64,000 nucleotides of DNA. Source: Paenibacillus sp. Root52. GTDB taxonomy: Bacteria; Bacillota; Bacilli; Paenibacillales; Paenibacillaceae. The notes under the pieces were generated by a model. The model saw only the letters and a program-made list of their open reading frames with translations, searched no databases and was not told the origin of the DNA. The DNA lies in the NCBI RefSeq assembly GCF_001426865.1, contig NZ_LMFO01000008.1:53909-117908 (forward strand), read 5' to 3'. This document shows positions 36,114 to 45,382 of the stretch, piece after piece (the first letter of the stretch is position 1; the number at the start of each line of letters is the position of its first letter). The translations under genes and the position numbers were made by a program.

Positions 36114-37883
36114 TTATTTCATCGAATCAGACAACTCAGTGAAAATAACACCCAATGCATACGCACCAGCATCAGGGTATCCTAGACTACGGTCACCAAC
36201 CGTACCTGCACGACCCATGCGAGCTACGATGTCTTCCGTTTTCTTCGCACCTTCGACCGCTGCTGCTGCACCTTTGGCAAACGCCGTTTTGAAGTCGTCT
36301 CCTGACTCAGCGCTTTGTGTCCAAGAATCAGCACAAGGTACAAGCGCATCAATCAAGGTTTTGTCACCGACAACTGCACCACGTCCGAAGGAGCGTTCGC
36401 CAGTGGACTGAATGCCTTGAACTGCAGCTTGAATCATCTCAGCGAATTCAGCCACACTCAATTGCTGCTTATCGCCTACAGCTTTGCCAGCCGCGCGGAA
36501 TGCCGAACCCCAGATCGGGCCGGATGCGCCACCACAGTATTCCATGATAACTAATGAACATGCATCAAGGAATGAACCGATGTCCTTTTTCTCTTCGTTA
36601 ACGATGTGGTTCCATTCACGTTTCAACTGGCGGAAGCCTTTGGCCACGCTCATCCCGAAGTCGCCATCGCCCGCATGAGAATCCAGCTCACAGAACGGTA
36701 CTTCATTCTTAATGATGATCTCACCCATTTTGTCGATCAGGTACACGACATTATCGAGAGAGAACTGATTATTGTTGATTACCGCAGACGTTGCAGGTGT
36801 CTCTACCTCGAAGGATACTGGAGCATCCTCACTTACAACTGCTTCAAGTGCTTCAGAATACGCTACTTGGGCAACTGGTTCACCGGAAACCTTGAATGCA
36901 GGCGTATCGCTTTCTTGGAACAACAACGTTTTCAGTTCATCATCCAGTTTCAGGATGGTTACCGAAGCCCCTGCCATATCGATACTTGTCATATAGTTAC
37001 CTACAAACGTTGTAGCAACCTTCAGACCCGTTTGTCCTGCAAGTTCACGTTGAACGGAGTTGTTCAGCAAGTACAATTCTTGTAGCGGTGTAGCGCCAAA
37101 TCCGTTCACAAGCACAGCAATCTCCGCAGAAGCGTCATTGTCCAGCTTCATATCCGCCAGCAATGCTTCAACCATACGTCCTGCGAGTTCATCCGCAGAC
37201 ACAATTTTCTCCCGACGAATCCCTGGCTCACCGTGGATTCCCACGCCGAACTCCATTTCATCTTCCGCAATTTCAAATGTCGGAGTACCTTTCGCTGGTA
37301 CAGTACATGAAGTGAAGCCAAACCCGATACTGCGCACGTTCTGTGCTGCCTTCTCAGCAACCTGTTTCACTTCATCCAGACTTCGGCCTTCTTCTGCCGC
37401 TGCTCCGGCAATCTTGTGAACCAGTACAGTTCCAGCAACACCACGGCGTCCCACCGTGTACAAGCTATCCTGCACTGCGATATCATCCTCAACGCGCACA
37501 TATTGTACGTTAATGCCGTCTTCCTCTGCCAGATGAGCCGCATTCTTGAAGTTCATCATGTCGCCACTGTAGTTTTTGATAATCAACAACGTACCTTTGT
37601 TGCTAGCTGTAGCTTTGATCGCCTGGTATACCTGAATCTGTGAAGGTGATGCGAATACATCTCCACACACAGCTGCATCCAGCATACCTTTTCCTACATA
37701 ACCTGCGTGAGCTGGTTCGTGTCCGCTTCCCCCGCCACTAATCAGGCTAACTTTATCCGCATTAATCTCTCTGCGTTTGATGACTTTATATTTCTTCAGG
37801 AATTCAAGCTCCGGGTGCGCAAGCGCAATCCCGTTGCACATTTCCATTACAACATTCTCGGCCTGGTTAATAATTTTTTTCAT
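36114..37883 (-). CDS. dhaK: single-chain dihydroxyacetone kinase (DhaK-DhaL fusion)
   Basis: The 589-residue protein joins a DhaK domain (residues of about 1-330) to a DhaL domain (about 380-585). DhaK shows SGGGSGHEPAHAGYVGKGML and the substrate-binding histidine in FGVGIHGEPG. DhaL shows the nucleotide and magnesium site LDSHAGDGDFGMSVAKG and a C-terminal GRAGTVGDRSLGYPDAGAYA. Such fused enzymes use ATP directly rather than the phosphotransferase system. The product, dihydroxyacetone phosphate, enters glycolysis. It overlaps the glycerol dehydrogenase stop codon (TAATG at 37883), so glycerol is oxidised and phosphorylated by an operon of two genes. Confidence 0.93.
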   Translation of the reverse strand: MKKIINQAENVVMEMCNGIALAHPELEFLKKYKVIKRREINADKVSLISGGGSGHEPAHAGYVGKGMLDAAVCGDVFASPSQIQVYQAIKATASNKGTLLIIKNYSGDMMNFKNAAHLAEEDGINVQYVRVEDDIAVQDSLYTVGRRGVAGTVLVHKIAGAAAEEGRSLDEVKQVAEKAAQNVRSIGFGFTSCTVPAKGTPTFEIAEDEMEFGVGIHGEPGIRREKIVSADELAGRMVEALLADMKLDNDASAEIAVLVNGFGATPLQELYLLNNSVQRELAGQTGLKVATTFVGNYMTSIDMAGASVTILKLDDELKTLLFQESDTPAFKVSGEPVAQVAYSEALEAVVSEDAPVSFEVETPATSAVINNNQFSLDNVVYLIDKMGEIIIKNEVPFCELDSHAGDGDFGMSVAKGFRQLKREWNHIVNEEKKDIGSFLDACSLVIMEYCGGASGPIWGSAFRAAGKAVGDKQQLSVAEFAEMIQAAVQGIQSTGERSFGRGAVVGDKTLIDALVPCADSWTQSAESGDDFKTAFAKGAAAAVEGAKKTEDIVARMGRAGTVGDRSLGYPDAGAYALGVIFTELSDSMK

Positions 37884-39022
37884 TATTTTGCCTCCTGGCG
37901 AGCTTTGTACTCCCGACCGATTCGGTCAGCTGCTGCGATGGCAGCTGCCACTTCAGGAACTGTGATTGGGAATGGCATTGCGTGAATGGATTCTTCCGGA
38001 ATACAAGCAATCTCTGCTACTTGGATCAGTTCTTCTTGTGTAATTGTTTCTACACCGATATCTGCCAGGCTTACAGGCAGTCCAACGGCAAGGCAGAAGT
38101 CCATCACTTCATGCAGCTCTTCGGTTGGTGCATTCTCAAGCACGAGCTGAGCAATTGTACCGAAGGATACTTTTTCTCCATGGAAGTAGTGGTGCGTACC
38201 TTCAAGAACAGTCAGACCGTTGTGGATCGCATGTGCTGCTGCCAAACCACCGCTCTCAAATCCAAGACCAGACAACAGAATATTCGTCTCTACGATGTTC
38301 TCCAGTGCTTGAGTTACCACGTTGCTGTCACTAGCTACTTTAGCTTTTGCACCGTCAGTAAGAAGCATCTCATAACATAGCTTCGCCAGTGCAAGTGCTG
38401 CATTCGTACCTACAGCAGAAGGTGTATATCCTTCGCGAGATCCCATTGGTAGGCTCGCGTTCACACGAGAATAGGATTTTGCTGTTGCTCTTGCTTCAAA
38501 ATACGTAGAAAGTGCATCTCCCATACCGGATACGAGGAAACGTGTTGGAGCATTGGCAATAACTGTTGTATCTACTAGCACCACACTTGGGCTTTGTTTG
38601 AAGTATGCATAATCATCGAATGCGCCTTCTGGCGTGTACAATACAGCAGAGTGACTTGTTGGTGCGTCCGTTGCCGCAATCGTTGGGCAGATGATCAAAG
38701 CTTCGCCTTCTGCTACACATTTTGCTGCATCAATGGCTTTACCACCACCAAGACCGATCGTAGAGTCACATCCTTTTTCCTTTGCGATCTCTTGCAGACG
38801 AGCAACTTCCTCACGGGAACATTCGCCTTTAAAACCGCTTTCAACAAACGTAATATTGAATTTCTCAGCTGTTGCATCCAGCTTCGCTTTTACACGTTGT
38901 ACATCATCTGGGTGAGCGATCAAGAGTGCGGAGTCTCCGAACGATTTCACAAAATACCCCAAGTTAAGTAGTTCGTCTTCACCTTGTACATATTTCGTTG
39001 GGCTGATAAATGCTTTTCTCAT
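37883..39022 (-). CDS. gldA: glycerol dehydrogenase
   Basis: A 379-residue iron/zinc-type dehydrogenase. The NAD-binding loop is STIGLGGGKAIDAAK near residues 90-105 and the metal site involves the aspartate in VSGMGDALSTYFE plus histidines in AHAIHNGL and TVLEGTHHYFHGEKVSFG. It oxidises glycerol to dihydroxyacetone with NAD. The start at 39022 follows AGGAGG. It is the first gene of the operon with the kinase and is divergent from a PocR-type regulator about 590 bases away. Confidence 0.93.
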   Translation of the reverse strand: MRKAFISPTKYVQGEDELLNLGYFVKSFGDSALLIAHPDDVQRVKAKLDATAEKFNITFVESGFKGECSREEVARLQEIAKEKGCDSTIGLGGGKAIDAAKCVAEGEALIICPTIAATDAPTSHSAVLYTPEGAFDDYAYFKQSPSVVLVDTTVIANAPTRFLVSGMGDALSTYFEARATAKSYSRVNASLPMGSREGYTPSAVGTNAALALAKLCYEMLLTDGAKAKVASDSNVVTQALENIVETNILLSGLGFESGGLAAAHAIHNGLTVLEGTHHYFHGEKVSFGTIAQLVLENAPTEELHEVMDFCLAVGLPVSLADIGVETITQEELIQVAEIACIPEESIHAMPFPITVPEVAAAIAAADRIGREYKARQEAK

Positions 39023-39044
39023 AGTAGAAAACCTCCTATAAAAT

Positions 39045-39067
39045 ATTTAATGGATTAACCATTCAAT
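39045..39067. promoter_or_regulatory. palindrome just upstream of gldA
   Basis: ATTTAATGG and CCATTCAAT flank ATTAA as a near-perfect dyad, 23-45 bases before the gldA start codon. It could be an operator for the divergent PocR-type regulator. Confidence 0.35.
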
Positions 39068-39273
39068 TCAACATATAAAATTTTAAATGACTCACAATAA
39101 TATAAATATATATCAGGTATGTGAGGTTTACAGTGGATTTTGATAACAAATTATTATAATTTGCAATCGTATTTTTTTGCTTTTTACTACAATCATGGTA
39201 TCTTATTGTCATGGGCTTTTTATACATTACCCACAGGCATTACATTTTAATATGTACAATTCGCTAACTTTTA

Positions 39274-39302
39274 GAGGTTGTTCAATAAGTCCGTTTTTGA
39301 TT
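39274..39302. repeat. solo end of the 155-bp dispersed repeat
   Basis: Opposite in orientation to 8597-8624 and the right end at 2029-2055, starting GAGGTTGTTCAATAAGTCCG and ending TTTGATTC. It lies 16 bases from a different repeat element. Confidence 0.5.
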
Positions 39303-39317
39303 CACCGCATGAATATA

Positions 39318-39538
39318 AGTTCAACTAAAGAATGTTTACACCTGCCACTCCAATGACAGAATAACCTTCCGATCGCTGTTATCCCCAGATTTTTTTGCAT
39401 TCCCTTCTTCAAAGGGAAAATCCGGTGATAGTCTATGCTTTTCGAGGTAGCTTTCTTGCAGAAAGCTTTTAGGCGCACGCTTCGCTTCTTCACGTTATTT
39501 CTGTCCTCTCCGTTCTCGTGTAAAAAGTGTAGTTAACT
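39318..39538. repeat. structured repeat element, copy A
   Basis: A 221-bp element closely related to 57302-57476. Both have terminal inverted repeats (GTTCAACTA..TTTACAC with GTGTAAA..TAGTTAAC). Next inward are GACAGAATAAC and its inverted partner GTTATTTCTGTCC, then a central hairpin. Copy A has about 45 extra bases containing a further stem (AGCTTTC / GAAAGCT). No credible gene lies inside. The element fills much of the gldA-pocR intergenic region. Confidence 0.75.
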
Positions 39539-39613
39539 TGTATAACTGATTCAAACAAGAACAAACGTAGGGTGACATACCGTATTGATCCAGCCTGCTA
39601 TGGAGGTTTCACC

Positions 39614-40645
39614 ATGATTAAGGAATACTTGCATATTAATAAAATTCTTGACCTAACCAAATGGAAGCGTCTACAGGATTCACTTGCGACTGTAACGAAG
39701 CTAGCCATCCTAACCGTGGATTACAAAGGGATTCCCGTGACCAGTCACAGCAGTTGTCAGGTGTTCTGCCAGAGTGTACGTAAAGATCCCGAGCTACTTC
39801 CCTATTGCCAAAAATGTGACTCACGCGGCGGTCTGGAAGCTGTTCGATTGAATGAACCATATGTATATCTATGTCATTTCAACATAGTAGATATTGCCAT
39901 TCCCATCACAATTGACGGAAAATATATCGGGGCTGTTATGGCTGGACAAGTTAAGCTGGCTGACCCGGAGAAAGGTACCGATCTGGAACAGATCGTGACC
40001 TCCAAGAATGTACCGATGCATGCTGAGAAGCTGAAAGAGTTACAGGAAGAGTATGACCAGTTACCCGTCATGACCTATGAAGAGGTTGTGAAAATTTCGA
40101 ATATGCTGTCCCTGCTCTGCAACTACATTGTAGAGGAAGCACTAAATAAAAATCTGCTGGTGGAAATGTTCGAGAAGGCCTCCGGCAATCAGCAATCACT
40201 GAACCTCGCGACCATCCTGCCGGGGTATTCCATTCGTAATATCGAATCCATCAAAAAAGAAATGACCAATGCGATTGCAGATGCTTATCTGAAAACCAGT
40301 CCTAATGAAGCCGAGACTGCCAATCCTGTGTTACAGCCTGCCTTTGAATACATTTATGGTCACAAAAGCGAGCAGGTTTCGTTGAAACATATGGCTGAGC
40401 TCTGTCACCTGAGTCCAAGTTATTTCAGTCGATTATTCGCCAAAGAAACGGGTGAGAACTTCACGACTTATCTAGCTAAACTCAAGATAAAATGGGCCAA
40501 GCAATTACTTGAGATTACCGACATGCCTGTCTCTCAGATTAGTGACGAACTGGGATTCAATGAATCAGGTTATTTTATCAAAATCTTCAAGAAGTTCGAG
40601 GAGATTACCCCTGCCCTTTATCGTAAATACATCCAAAAGCAATGA
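39614..40645 (+). CDS. PocR/AraC-type regulator of the glycerol operon
   Basis: A 343-residue regulator. The N-terminal 180 residues are a PocR ligand-binding domain with clustered cysteines (SCQVFCQSVRKDPELLPYCQ, then CDSRGG and YLCHFN). PocR domains are tied to glycerol and propanediol metabolism. The C-terminal 100 residues are AraC-type helix-turn-helices (VSLKHMAELCHLSPSYFSRL, then VSQISDELGFNESGYFIKIF). The ATG at 39614 follows GGAGG; a longer frame to 39572 lacks a ribosome site. Divergent position next to gldA-dhaK makes that operon the likely target. Confidence 0.88.
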   Translation: MIKEYLHINKILDLTKWKRLQDSLATVTKLAILTVDYKGIPVTSHSSCQVFCQSVRKDPELLPYCQKCDSRGGLEAVRLNEPYVYLCHFNIVDIAIPITIDGKYIGAVMAGQVKLADPEKGTDLEQIVTSKNVPMHAEKLKELQEEYDQLPVMTYEEVVKISNMLSLLCNYIVEEALNKNLLVEMFEKASGNQQSLNLATILPGYSIRNIESIKKEMTNAIADAYLKTSPNEAETANPVLQPAFEYIYGHKSEQVSLKHMAELCHLSPSYFSRLFAKETGENFTTYLAKLKIKWAKQLLEITDMPVSQISDELGFNESGYFIKIFKKFEEITPALYRKYIQKQ

Positions 40646-40675
40646 ACGCTATGCTCGAATGAATCGAAACTGGAA

Positions 40676-40698
40676 AGAGGTGATGCTCCATCACCTCT
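40676..40698. terminator. hairpin between convergent pocR-like and SUKH genes
   Basis: AGAGGTGATG pairs perfectly with CATCACCTCT around CTC. It lies between converging genes; no long T-run follows. Confidence 0.5.
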
Positions 40699-40752
40699 AC
40701 TTACACCAGTCCGTACTTCACCGGAACCCATCGCCTCTCTCCTGCTCATCTA

Positions 40753-41223
40753 TTATTCCATCTGTTCCTGAACCCATATTGCTGCTTCTGCCAGCATCGT
40801 CATTAATTCATTAAAATCAACAGCAACATCCTCTAGAGGAAGCTCATATGCATCATGAACCAGCATTAACACTTTGCCAGAGGTCTGATCTAGTATAGCT
40901 ATACTCCCCTCACCAAATCCGCCAATTGGAAATGGCTTGAGTTCGGCTGGAAGATCGTATTCAAGCTTGTACTCGCGGTATACCTCCAGAAACTCGGGAT
41001 ATGCCCATTCTAATTCCTTTACCGAATACAAGGCAGGATCACCGAAGTTGCAAGCACCGAATTCAAGTAAAAGCGCGCGATAAGCTGCGGGAATGTTCAC
41101 GTTATGCTTTTGCTCAAAAGCCTGCATGTCCTGCTCTGTATCAGGCTTGCATCCCTTACCCATCGTGGTCTGATAAGCTTGTACCAACAGCTCCCGAATG
41201 GAATCCAATTCAGTTGACGTCAT
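40753..41223 (-). CDS. SMI1/KNR4 (SUKH) family protein
   Basis: A 156-residue protein with the SUKH signature: an N-terminal helix, FEQKHNVNIPAAYRALLLEF, then GACNFGD and FPIGGFGEGSIAILDQ. In bacteria this family includes many immunity proteins for contact-dependent and polymorphic toxins. No toxin gene lies beside it, so it may be an orphan immunity protein or a housekeeping member. An AGGAGG-like site precedes the ATG. Confidence 0.8.
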   Translation of the reverse strand: MTSTELDSIRELLVQAYQTTMGKGCKPDTEQDMQAFEQKHNVNIPAAYRALLLEFGACNFGDPALYSVKELEWAYPEFLEVYREYKLEYDLPAELKPFPIGGFGEGSIAILDQTSGKVLMLVHDAYELPLEDVAVDFNELMTMLAEAAIWVQEQME

Positions 41224-41307
41224 ACGAACTCAACTCCTCCTCGAATGAAAAAGATAATACTATGAGAAACAATTCCACTCTTTACGTTTTATGATCTCAT
41301 CCTAAGT

Positions 41308-42405
41308 TTAGATCGACTGCTTCTGCATCTCTTCGTTCAACCATGTCAGCGCTGCTCGCAGCTTATCCTGGGGTATGTGCTCATAACGATCACCCATAGA
41401 GAGTTCGAAGGCACAGCTGTTTCCGCTTGTTTTGTTCAAATATGACGTAATGCCTATCCCGTAATGTTGCGTCATCTGCACAAGCAGAGGTTCTACCTCC
41501 GAAGCTGCAAGTGCAATGTGAACATGGAACATATTCGATACGGGAACTTCAGGTAATGTACGTATGCCGTGACATGCGTTCAATAAGGCAGCCAGCTCCT
41601 GAGCCTGCTCGTAATATAGCTGCATTTTGCCAATCCGCTCATTGTAGTAGTATTGCGAGCTTAGAATATACGGATATAGGCCAATTAAATCTCCACCGTG
41701 ACGCCGTTTCCATACCTTAGACTCCTCCATCACATCCGTATCTCCAGCAAGGATCGCCCCTGCAATGCCACCAATCCCTTTGTAAAAGGATATGTATACA
41801 CTATCAAATAGACTACATATCTCAGCAGGTGTCTTCTGATAATAAGGTGTAATCTCAAACAGACGCGCTCCGTCTAGATGCAGCTTGATTCCACGTTCAC
41901 AACAATACGCTGAGATGGACTCCAGTTCTTCGTAACTTGGCAATTGCCCACCAATCTCCCGCTGCGGCAGCTCAAGTAAGAGGCAAGCAATCTCCTGATC
42001 CAATCCTTGTACATCTTCTAAACGAATGAGCCGATCCTTATCTGCCAGTAAAATGGTTTCTATCTGATGTAGCTCCTTCAGCCCATCTTCTTCATGAATC
42101 TCCAGATGAGCCAGCGGGTGATACGCAACTCGTTTCAGCCCTTGGCGATCACACCAAATCCGCAATGCAATCTGTTGTGCCATCGTTCCACTTGGGAAAA
42201 ATACAGATGCTTCCTTACCTAGCACATCAGCCATCTGCTGTTGAAAACTATCGATGACTGCACCGTTGCCATAGTGGTCACTCGCCAGCTCTCCATTCAC
42301 ATGCATGAACGCTTCTTGGAGAACTTTAATCTTCCTGCTACCATGACCGCCGATAATATATTCTGCATTCTGAAAAGCTGTAGCTAACGTTAGAGATGAT
42401 TCCAT
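41308..42405 (-). CDS. low-specificity L-threonine aldolase
   Basis: A 365-residue PLP enzyme of fold type I. The PLP-binding lysine is in SVYISFYKGIGGIAGAILAG, with the characteristic LHLDGARLFE motif upstream and FFPSGTMAQQIAL near residue 68. The family cleaves L-threonine or allo-threonine to glycine and acetaldehyde. AAGGAGTG precedes the ATG. It directly follows a LysR gene on the same strand (24 bases apart), which may control it. Confidence 0.88.
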   Translation of the reverse strand: MESSLTLATAFQNAEYIIGGHGSRKIKVLQEAFMHVNGELASDHYGNGAVIDSFQQQMADVLGKEASVFFPSGTMAQQIALRIWCDRQGLKRVAYHPLAHLEIHEEDGLKELHQIETILLADKDRLIRLEDVQGLDQEIACLLLELPQREIGGQLPSYEELESISAYCCERGIKLHLDGARLFEITPYYQKTPAEICSLFDSVYISFYKGIGGIAGAILAGDTDVMEESKVWKRRHGGDLIGLYPYILSSQYYYNERIGKMQLYYEQAQELAALLNACHGIRTLPEVPVSNMFHVHIALAASEVEPLLVQMTQHYGIGITSYLNKTSGNSCAFELSMGDRYEHIPQDKLRAALTWLNEEMQKQSI

Positions 42406-42428
42406 CCGTTATTCACTCCTTCTATTTA

Positions 42429-43304
42429 CTAACTGCCCTTCTCGTCTGTCTTCAACAATGATAACCAGGCACGCATGGCTCCTGACAAATGCTCACTGTG
42501 GGGATAGATGAAGCCCACTTCCAGTCTACGGTAAGGCTCAGGCAATGAATAGATATGCACTTCACCTCTGGATTGCGCTTGAACCACAGTGGAACGTGGC
42601 AGAAGAGATACACCCAGCCCAGCAGAAACGCCATGTATTATATTGTCTAACGTCCCATACTCGGTAACCTGTATGGTTGGCACCCCTTGATCCCTGAGTA
42701 ATGCCTCTGCCTGCTCTCGATGTGTACAGCCTACTTCAAAGAACAACATCGGTTTGCTTAACCATTCTTGGAGTTCATACGATTCCTGTGTTCTAGGCTC
42801 TGCGATCAGTACCAATTCTTCTTCGAGTACCTTCATATAGTTCAGATCTGAAATATTCTGTGGTCCATAGATGAATGCGCCATGCACCTCATGCCGAATG
42901 ACCTTTTGCATCAACTCATGGGTTCCCCCTGTGGCCAGTGCGAGTTGCACATCCGGATAGCGTGAACGATACTCTGCCAATAGTGGAGTTAGCAACTTCG
43001 ATGCGGCTGTCTCAATCGCCCCGAGACGAAGCGAACCTACAGGTTTATCTCCTATTAAAACCGCTTGCTCCGCTTCATAGATCAGACTGACGATTTTGTC
43101 TGCGTACAAGAGCAGATTCTCACCCGCCGGCGTGAGCGACATTCCCCGATTAGAACGTCGAAATAGAGGTGTTTGCAGCTGTTCTTCGAGCTGTCTGATC
43201 CGTGTTGTCACATTGGACTGCACATAATTCAGTGCTATTGCAGCTTTGCTGATACTGCCTTCGCGGGCAACCGCCTGAAATATTTTCAAATCTCCTGCAT
43301 CCAT
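42429..43304 (-). CDS. LysR-family regulator
   Basis: A 291-residue LysR regulator. The helix-turn-helix reads EGSISKAAIALNYVQSNVTT, then RIRQLEEQLQTPLFRRSNRG. The remaining 220 residues are the effector-binding domain. It is immediately upstream of the threonine aldolase gene and divergent from a zinc-type oxidoreductase gene, so it could regulate either. Start at the ATG after AGGTGATAAGGG. Confidence 0.9.
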   Translation of the reverse strand: MDAGDLKIFQAVAREGSISKAAIALNYVQSNVTTRIRQLEEQLQTPLFRRSNRGMSLTPAGENLLLYADKIVSLIYEAEQAVLIGDKPVGSLRLGAIETAASKLLTPLLAEYRSRYPDVQLALATGGTHELMQKVIRHEVHGAFIYGPQNISDLNYMKVLEEELVLIAEPRTQESYELQEWLSKPMLFFEVGCTHREQAEALLRDQGVPTIQVTEYGTLDNIIHGVSAGLGVSLLPRSTVVQAQSRGEVHIYSLPEPYRRLEVGFIYPHSEHLSGAMRAWLSLLKTDEKGS

Positions 43305-43442
43305 GCCCTTATCACCTGCTTATTGTCTATCATCATTTTTAATATTCACCTTCATTTTTGTTCATTTTACGTGAATCTCTCCCATCTGTACAATGAGGCT
43401 CAATACGCAACGTTATACCACACATAGGGAGGAAAAGCAGAG

Positions 43443-44432
43443 ATGAAAGCTATGATCCATGCTCAGCATACCGGACGTCAAGGTCTTCAATTCTCAACAA
43501 CAACAGCCCAAACACCAGGGGAGGGCGAGGTACAGATCCAATTGAAATCCGCTGGAATTAACCACCGTGATCTGTTTATTATGGCAGCTCGTACCGCTCA
43601 GGACGAGCCACTCATTCTTGGATCGGATGGGGCAGGAATCATTGTCGAGATCGGGACAGGTGTGCACGATATATCTGTAGGCGACGAAGTTGTAATCCAT
43701 CCAACCCTTCATTGGGAGCACGCTGTTGATGTGCCTAATGTCCCTGATATTGTAGGTGGCCCTACCCATGGAACTCTCGCACAATATATTACGCTACCTG
43801 CTAGAAATGTCTTGCCCAAACCTTCTCATCTATCATGGGAGGAAGCAGGTGTGTTATCCCTTTCAGCCTTGACCGCGTACCGCGCCTTATTTACTCGTGG
43901 TGCGCTTCAGCCGGGTGAACATATTCTAATTCCGGGGATCGGCGGAGGTGTAGCGACCTATGCCCTGCTCATGGCCGTTGCCGCAGGTGCCAAAGTAACG
44001 GTTACCTCAAGAAGTGAAGCCAAGAGAAACCAGGCTCTACACTTGGGTGCCTCACAGGCATTAGATAGTCATGAAGATTGGCATCTCTATGGCGATCTTG
44101 AACCGGTTGACATGATTTTGGATAGCATCGGACAAGCGATGTTCCCAAAATATTTTGATATAATTAAACCAGGTGGACGTATCGTCATGTATGGGGCAAG
44201 CTCAGGAGATGATCTGACGGTGCCGATTCGTTCGATTTTCTTCCCACAAGTTAGCCTAATCGGAACCTCTATGGGTAGTCATGAAGAGTTTGTACAGATG
44301 CTGCAATGGCTGGAGGAACATGACATTCATCCAGTGATCGATCGGATCTATTCGTTACAGGATACTGTTGAAGCGTTCGAACGTATGGCTAATGGAGAGC
44401 AGTTTGGCAATCTCGCCATCCTTGTGGAGTGA
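43443..44432 (+). CDS. zinc-binding-type dehydrogenase / quinone reductase-like
   Basis: A 329-residue medium-chain dehydrogenase/reductase with GroES-like N terminus and Rossmann domain (IPGIGGGVATYALLMAVAAG). The zinc-ligand cysteines and the structural zinc loop of alcohol dehydrogenases are absent (HRDLFIMAARTAQDEPLILG instead), which places it among quinone oxidoreductase or enoyl-reductase types that use NADPH. The substrate is unknown. GGGAGG lies before the ATG. It is divergent from the LysR gene at 42429-43304, a common regulator-target layout. Confidence 0.88.
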   Translation: MKAMIHAQHTGRQGLQFSTTTAQTPGEGEVQIQLKSAGINHRDLFIMAARTAQDEPLILGSDGAGIIVEIGTGVHDISVGDEVVIHPTLHWEHAVDVPNVPDIVGGPTHGTLAQYITLPARNVLPKPSHLSWEEAGVLSLSALTAYRALFTRGALQPGEHILIPGIGGGVATYALLMAVAAGAKVTVTSRSEAKRNQALHLGASQALDSHEDWHLYGDLEPVDMILDSIGQAMFPKYFDIIKPGGRIVMYGASSGDDLTVPIRSIFFPQVSLIGTSMGSHEEFVQMLQWLEEHDIHPVIDRIYSLQDTVEAFERMANGEQFGNLAILVE

Positions 44433-44498
44433 CAGTTGAGTTAGATAGAGCCTCATTCGTAGATGACAATAACAGAAAAAATTTTCGGGGGTGCACAT

Positions 44499-44729
44499 AT
44501 GACTGAAGTTACTCGTGTAGAGCTAATCGAATGGGTTCGTAAGCTAATGATCGCGGAAGGAACAGAGGCAGAGTTAGATGATATGTTAAGCGAGCTACAG
44601 CAACAGGTACCTTATGCAGAGATCAGCAATCTCATTTACTGGGATGATCGAGACCTGTCTCCTGAGCAGATCGTAGAAGAAGCACTCGCTGCCCGTCCTA
44701 TCCAGCTTCCGCCCCCGTCCCAATCTTAA
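44499..44729 (+). CDS. colicin/pyocin-type (E9-like) bacteriocin immunity family protein
   Basis: A 76-residue acidic protein. The stretch ISNLIYWDDRDLSPEQIVEE matches the conserved core of the colicin E immunity family (LIYYPEDG.DDSPEGIV), and length, acidity and a four-helix layout agree. Those proteins bind and block nuclease bacteriocins. No nuclease bacteriocin lies next to it, so it would be an orphan. The ATG at 44499 follows GGGGGTG; a frame to 44463 lacks a site. The next gene starts 23 bases downstream. Confidence 0.75.
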   Translation: MTEVTRVELIEWVRKLMIAEGTEAELDDMLSELQQQVPYAEISNLIYWDDRDLSPEQIVEEALAARPIQLPPPSQS

Positions 44730-44751
44730 GGATAAGGAGGCAATGCCTACA

Positions 44752-45141
44752 ATGACGGATGGACCCGATAACAGTAACCATGAACGAGACGACCATAATG
44801 AACTTGGTGAGCATTCAACCCGCCCGATTCACCTTACCCAAGGGGAGATCAACGCGCTGGAGAAAGCGATTATGTATCTCAAGTTTGAATGCAACGAGAC
44901 GGACTCCCTCCTTTACGCAGGTAGCCCCCTTCTGAACAGCGTATTGGAAAAGGCGCGTGATGCAAGTCGATTCGGAGAGTTCGCGAAAGACTTCCACTCA
45001 CGTCCTAATGAATATGCGGAGACATTCATGCGTGACAAGTTAGAACGCTCCTACGCAGAAGAATTAGCGCCGCGGGAGCGATCCACAGTACAGAAGGATG
45101 AAATTCTGCGAACATGTATGTTTCCATATCCGGTGAAATAA
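44752..45141 (+). CDS. hypothetical protein after the colicin-immunity-like gene
   Basis: A 129-residue, highly charged protein with a disordered N-terminal 25 residues rich in H, N, E and D. Two predicted helical segments follow. The family is not recognised. The ATG at 44752 lies 11 bases after AAGGAGG; the ATG at 44743 lies only two bases after it. It is probably cotranscribed with the colicin-immunity-like gene and is followed by a strong terminator. Confidence 0.65.
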   Translation: MTDGPDNSNHERDDHNELGEHSTRPIHLTQGEINALEKAIMYLKFECNETDSLLYAGSPLLNSVLEKARDASRFGEFAKDFHSRPNEYAETFMRDKLERSYAEELAPRERSTVQKDEILRTCMFPYPVK

Positions 45142-45143
45142 AA

Positions 45144-45182
45144 AATCTCTATACTCGTAGGTTGAGTATAGAGATTCTTTTA
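45144..45182 (+). terminator. terminator after the 44752-45141 gene
   Basis: A perfect 13-bp stem: AATCTCTATACTC with GAGTATAGAGATT around GTAGGTT, then TCTTTTAT. Confidence 0.85.
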
Positions 45183-45382
45183 TATATGCGTAATATCAAT
45201 AACATTGAAGATGGATGCTAGGTTTAGATTTTTATTAAAAATGGATATGGCTTAGATTCAATTTTAGAGATATTCTTTTTTTGAAATAACGTGCCTCTAT
45301 CTAAAAATTCGTTATAATGGAAAGAACTTGGCGAGATTGGTAAGTTTATGAATTCACACAACTTAGTCATTGGAGGATGATT

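Noticed and set aside
39302..39493. 63-codon minus-strand frame inside repeat copy A
   Set aside because: It lies wholly in the repeat, has no ribosome site and is not kept in copy B.
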